From assembly GCF_010183535.1 (NCBI RefSeq), contig NC_071333.1, positions 8,492,587 through 8,556,586 on the forward strand: 64,000 bases of DNA. Direction: 5' to 3'. Position numbers and translations under genes: made by a program. Shown here piece by piece: positions 59,571-64,000 of this stretch (position 1 is its first letter; each line of letters starts with the position of its first letter). The notes beneath the pieces are model-generated. The model did no database searches, was not told where the DNA came from, and was given only the letters and a program-made list of their open reading frames with translations. The stretch is from Caenorhabditis remanei (Eukaryota; Nematoda; Chromadorea; Rhabditida; Rhabditidae).

Positions 59571-62100
59571 TTATTTTGAGATCACACATAAAGAAGTTGT
59601 CTTTTCACAGTCTGTTCCAATCGGACAATCATCGTCAATTTCACACGGATCTCCAATTTCGTAGATTTTATTGTTCTTTCTATTCCCACTGAAAAAATTT
59701 TATTATGACGTCATCAGATATCAAGTTTCACTTACGCTGGTCCATAGTGACAAACCACATATGACATTTTCGGGCAGTTCGCAATTCCACAACCGAGACG
59801 GTAAGTACGATCCCATGCCATCTAAACTACTATTACTATCTTATCAAATTGACTGTCCGTATCACAAACCTGAGTGTAATGTCCAATCGCTTTCCCTTTC
59901 AAATCCCATAGTTCGGGCGTCAATACGTTATCAATTGGAGTGCCGAACTCCTCCAATTCTTGCCACCATTTCTCGACTGCCTTAAGAAGTTTTTTGATTG
60001 ATAGTGATAGTAGATCAATGGGACAAAAAAGTGGAAAACTGATATACCGTATGTATAAGGCTTCGAGGATCGGGATTCGCAAAAGAACTCATATACAGAT
60101 TTTGTCCCTGATTCGGTCTTTCGTAATGAGAAGAATGGGCAAAAACACATTTGTTTGCCCAGTTCTGAGCAAATCGTTCTAACATACAGTCGTATTCCAT
60201 TTTGATCATCTGACTTGCTTTTGGTTGAGAGCTGTTTGTTTCACCGTTCCATTCAAATCCCTTTGCAAGTCGAGATCTGCAAATTTGGTACATTTGTTTG
60301 AGGATAGTCTAGCTGGGTATACCTATAAAAGTTATGCTGTTCCAGTGTAAAGTTTCTAGTGACATCTGAAACTTGTGGGTTGTTACACTGCATACTGTCT
60401 CCAGTATCCTTGGTCATCTGAGGTGCTTGACATAATCCTTCAGGTACAAGGCATTTGGAACCTGGATAGGTGAAACAATCTTTGTCTTCACAGCATGGTT
60501 TTCCATTTTCATAGATCATTTCTTTCTCACATTGAGCTCTGAAAAAATGTAGGTTATATGATCTTTTTCTAGTTTTCTGAATACTTTTCATTATACAAGC
60601 AGGTGAACAAAGCTGACTCCGAATCCGGGCACAAAATATATGAACATCCAACACGATAGGTTTTTCCTTTCGCCATCTGAAAGTTCTATTGTATGTAGGA
60701 ATTTTCGTTTTCTATTCTCGTACATTTGCCCAACCAAAGTAGTTTCGTCTTGCATAGAATCTGTTTTTATGGTCCTCATTTCCTCTCTCTTCTCCTTGCT
60801 GCCACCAATATTTCATAGCGTTTCTCATATGTACAGTAGAATCATGTCCATCGAAATAGAAATAGAATCTGAAAATAAATAACCAATAATAATAATAAGA
60901 ATAGCCATGGGAACTAGTCACCGCTTAAAAAGTTGAGCGTTTGAACCAAGTACCGATTGAGGCATGAAGTGCTGTGGGCAAGAAGCTGACCAATTGGCAG
61001 CAATGGCAGCTAGTTCACAATCCCAATCCTGAAATTTCAGTTTAAGTAGTTGCATGGTTTCTAAATCTACTGACAAGTCAATTGAAAACTACCGTAACCC
61101 TCTGCTGAACCACTTTTCAAAGATAATGTTATTTGAAATAGTCTAACTAACCAGTTTATACATATTTCTCGCACTGTTCATGAGACCTCTTTTGTTTCTT
61201 TGCTTCCCATAAGCCAGTGATCTTCGTAATTCGTTATGTGTTGTCAAGATGATCTCCTGCTGTAGCTGAGTGATCGTTGAATCGTTACACACATGTTCGG
61301 TTAAAAGTTCTAAAAGCGGGGAACGCATTGGTCACGCATCTTTAAAAGATAATTACACTTACCGTCATCCAAGCCGCCTAGAGCTTCTACTACCTTATCA
61401 TCCACAGTATTCCACACACTCTGTTCAATAAGGTTATCATCACCACTACCTTCCACATCCAGAGCCTGGAATTCCCAAAATTAGGGAATCTGAAATTTGA
61501 ACTAAATTCACCTGCACAAAATAGAAAATACAAAAAAGGGTCACAGCAAACAGGGCTACGTTCATAATAGTCATCAGCAGACAAAGAGCATATCGGGTCT
61601 TCTGATTCTGAATCCACCACCAACTCGACGCGTACGCCTCTGAAATTTATTTTGTGATGAGAAGTCAAGAGACAGGCTCCGCCCACAGGTTACCAGTTTT
61701 CTACGTACGTACACTCTACACTCCTGAAAAAAGAAAAGAAGAAACCAAAGAAACCGTCTAGGAACTGTTGATGCGACTTCAAAATCAAAATCAAATTTGA
61801 AACATAACAGAGAAAAAGTGAAAGGGAAAGTACTTCAATTGAGTGATATAATGAAATGAGAAATTGAGAACAAAATAAGAAAGAAAGTTCAAAAGTCGGG
61901 TCGACATTAAAGTTTGGAAGCTTCCACCGACTAGTACAATGACTATACTATATATCAGACAGTACACAATTACTGTAATAATTTATTAGTTTTGATAGCC
62001 TAAGACACTTGTCTTTTGTTCTAAAAGGGCGTCGCTTCTCTTTTCAATTTTATGCTAATTCGTTCAAAACAGTACCTGTAGCAGTGGTTGAAGAGGTCAT
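59571..62100 (-). CDS. membrane-anchored protein with two CAP (SCP/TAPS) domains
   Basis: Twelve exons (62100-62076, 61639-61512, 61465-61363, 61309-61152, 61028-60922, 60868-60724, 60676-60585, 60538-60323, 60276-60048, 59980-59870, 59821-59736, 59688-59571) close in phase to 505 residues. A short N-terminus precedes a hydrophobic helix at about 26-50 (LCLLMTIMNVALFAVTLFCI), suggesting a type II anchor; an internal ATG 61565 would instead give a signal peptide. CAP domain 1 (about 90-250) has TTHNELRRSLAYG and WDCELAAIA but lacks the GHYTQ histidine. A Cys-rich linker has GKPCCEDKDCF. CAP domain 2 (about 312-465) has FAHSSHYE, AVEKWWQELEEF, GHYTQMAWDRTYRLGCGI and CHYGPAG. A hinge-like Cys tail ends the protein. 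CAP proteins are secreted immune- or reproduction-related proteins in nematodes. Confidence 0.85.
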
Positions 62101-62648
62101 ATTGTTGAGAAGTGTTAGAAACCGCAAAAGTGAAACCTAAAATTGGTGGTGACATAATACAATCGGTAGTTTCCCTCTTTTTATGAAGCGCCTTTATATG
62201 TTTGTTATGTTTCTTTCCATTCACGTCTTCTCTTCGCCACAATAAACCACTTTTTCACAGTTGTCAATGCCATGCAAATTTGTCGGCGTTGTCTGGCAAC
62301 GTAAAATCGGCCTACAAGAGAATAGTGGGGTGACAGGAAGTCAACGACAAAAAATCTTGTTTTCACTTTTCTCGTGATTTCGATCAGATCATCAATTTTG
62401 TTTCCAGGTGACGGACAGACAAAACCATTGAAATAGTGTTCTGGAACCGTAAGATGTCACATAGATTTGACTTGATTTGATAAGTGAACTTTATTCGAAT
62501 TGATTTTAAACTGAATTTGATTGAATCAAGGACACAAAAAACTGAAAATGGAGTCAACACGATTGAAGAATGATTACGGAAGTGGAAGGGCAGTAGTGGA
62601 ACGACTGAAATGGAGTGATTGTTTGAAACCCATCACCAGATCTATTTT

Positions 62649-63503
62649 TTACCTGTAAAGACAAAGAACATCCACTCTTTGCTCACACTTCGCATATGAA
62701 CATCCCATGGATTCCGCTCCCTGCAAAACAAAATTAATGTTTGACTAGAAGAATGAGTATATTTCCTCACCGCTGCCTTGGTATTTGAGTTACTGGAAGC
62801 AAGTTGCAATGCAGTTTGAAACTGTTGAATAATAGCCTCTGGTGTTGTTGTTCCAGTAACTGGGAAGCTAAGTTTCAGAGTTCCATCGGTCACTCCTCCG
62901 TTATCTGCCAGACACTCTTTAATGACAGCCTGAGCTTTTGTTTCCAAAGTACAATCCCATGTCTGAATTTTGTAAAACGTTTTATCAATTTTTTATCACT
63001 CAGGTCATTACATTTCCCTTGGCGACAGATTGAAGAAAAATGTTCCGTGTTGCGGTGGTCATACCATTTGCGCACGTAGTAGTAGTTTCAGCTATAAAAA
63101 GATCAAGCTGCGACTAAAGACCATACTCAGGAAGGAATGAAGACACTGGAGAAAGCTTTGGTGGGTCTGTTGTATCAATCAAGTCACAGATGATGATAAG
63201 AAAGTCAAATGCATGATCATACGCAGGAATAAAACCGAACAAAAACTATGAAAAGAGAAAAACTCACCCGCGCGTTTCAATCGCTGTTTCTCTAGGAAAT
63301 AGTTGTCGTTTGCAATGTGGATCTGGCTTCTGAATAGAGGGATTTGCCTATATATTATTTAGATATGTAGTTAGGTACATAAAACAACTGATCTTCAAGT
63401 TCCAATTTTTTCGATCTCAACTTTAGAAAGTTTTTGACGTCTTGTTAGAAACTTACTGTGCAACCACAATATAAATCAGGAAGCAGACGAGGGCTTGCTT
63501 CAT
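62649..63503 (-). CDS. short degenerate CAP-domain protein
   Basis: Exon 63503-63457 encodes a signal peptide (MKQALVCFLIYIVVA). Others lie at 63347-63268, 63166-63127, about 63090-62999, 62962-62773 and 62722-62649. The middle exon reads TWDCTLETKAQAVIKECL, the CAP signature equivalent to WDxxLxxxAQ. The end reads GAESMGCSYAKCEQRVDVLC, matching the GCxxxxC of CAP proteins. The GHYTQ helix is missing. The third-to-fourth exon junction is out of phase with any standard GT/AG join I could find (a GTCTTT donor with a 30 bp intron would be needed), so it may be frameshifted. It lies directly upstream of the double-CAP gene on the same strand. Confidence 0.6.
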
Positions 63504-63902
63504 TGTCCAAATTCAATACAAAATAAATGAATCACGGTGCTGCCCATATTTGGGAAGACAATAGACTTCTGTTTGTCCACCTGCTCATCATTCAAACCAC
63601 GCAAAAAAACTCCTGTACGGAAGTTATGGAGATCGGTTGAAAAATCATGACTTCTTTATTTGAATGTACACAGTAGCAAAAATGTTTGATTAAAAATGAG
63701 AAAAATATTATTGCAAATCGGAAAAGTTCACAACAAATTATAAAGTGTTGAAATTTGGCAAAAAAACTAGGAAATTAAGATTTGGGGAAAGCAAATAAGA
63801 AATACTATACATGGGAAAGGAAAAATGTTAGAGGAGATGAAAATGAAAAGTTAACAAATTAATAATGGGAGATCATGTTGGAAGTGCCCACTTGGTTACA
63901 CA

Positions 63903-64000
63903 TCATTTCGGACCAGCATCCATTGTTAACGACTTGCCAAACTTGGAGAATTTACGTGGAAGACCGATTGAGCGAACGCTGGATAAACTTATTTTGCGCG
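63903..64000 (-). CDS. 3' end of a gene continuing past the right edge
   Basis: The open frame enters from the edge and ends in TGA at 63905-63903. It reads RKISLSSVRSIGLPRKFSKF then a short tail ending MDAGPK. It is basic and Ser-rich. An AATAAA lies on the minus strand near 63657. Too little is present to name it. Confidence 0.45.
   Translation of the reverse strand, partial: RKISLSSVRSIGLPRKFSKFGKSLTMDAGPK

Noticed and set aside
1..64000. CRISPR arrays, rRNA genes, insertion sequences, bacterial operons
   Set aside because: None seen; exon-intron structure and gene content are those of a nematode nuclear genome.

Overview
This is nuclear DNA from a nematode, almost certainly a Caenorhabditis species. 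It is AT-rich, with short introns ending in TTTCAG, compact two-strand gene packing, and clear orthologues of C. elegans egl-36 and sma-9. Both are X-linked in C. elegans, so X linkage is likely. I could not decide the species. Gene models were spliced by hand: each junction was checked for GT/AG and for reading phase. Where a phase does not close, the entry says so.

Layout. 0-3.3 kb holds a coiled-coil/zinc-finger gene that looks partly decayed. 5.5-13.3 kb (+) is egl-36, a Shaw-type voltage-gated K+ channel; a 413 bp GC-palindrome foldback transposon with an 8 bp target duplication sits in one of its introns. 13.8-14.6 kb (-) is a four-helix MARVEL-like protein. 17.7-25.9 kb is a cluster of small, lineage-specific-looking genes. 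Three of them (17.7, 19.0 and 23.5 kb, all -) are tandem paralogues with the same two-exon plan, and the middle one carries an in-frame TAG. Around them are other small genes and gene fragments. 26.1-30.5 kb (-) encodes a secreted PAN-PAN-thrombospondin protein, and a complete opposite-strand gene (28.2-29.8 kb) lies inside one of its introns.

30.5-41.6 kb has no convincing gene apart from a possible tiny first exon of sma-9 at 36.5 kb; it is probably sma-9 upstream and intronic DNA. 41.6-54.5 kb (+) is sma-9 (Schnurri), about 2,425 residues over 25 exons, with a very long CAG/CAA glutamine tract and eight zinc fingers, including the diagnostic Schnurri pair. Downstream are a claudin-like four-TM gene (clc-4-like, -), a transthyretin-like gene with a long charged coiled coil (+), a membrane-anchored double-CAP (SCP/TAPS) gene (-), a short degenerate CAP gene (-), and the last exon of a further gene running off the right edge.

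The genes are not a pathway. The region is two conserved blocks (egl-36, and sma-9 to the CAP genes) separated by fast-evolving small genes. SMA-9 acts in BMP-like (Sma/Mab) signalling and EGL-36 in muscle and neuron excitability. Claudin-like, TTR-like, PAN/TSR and CAP proteins are membrane or secreted products.
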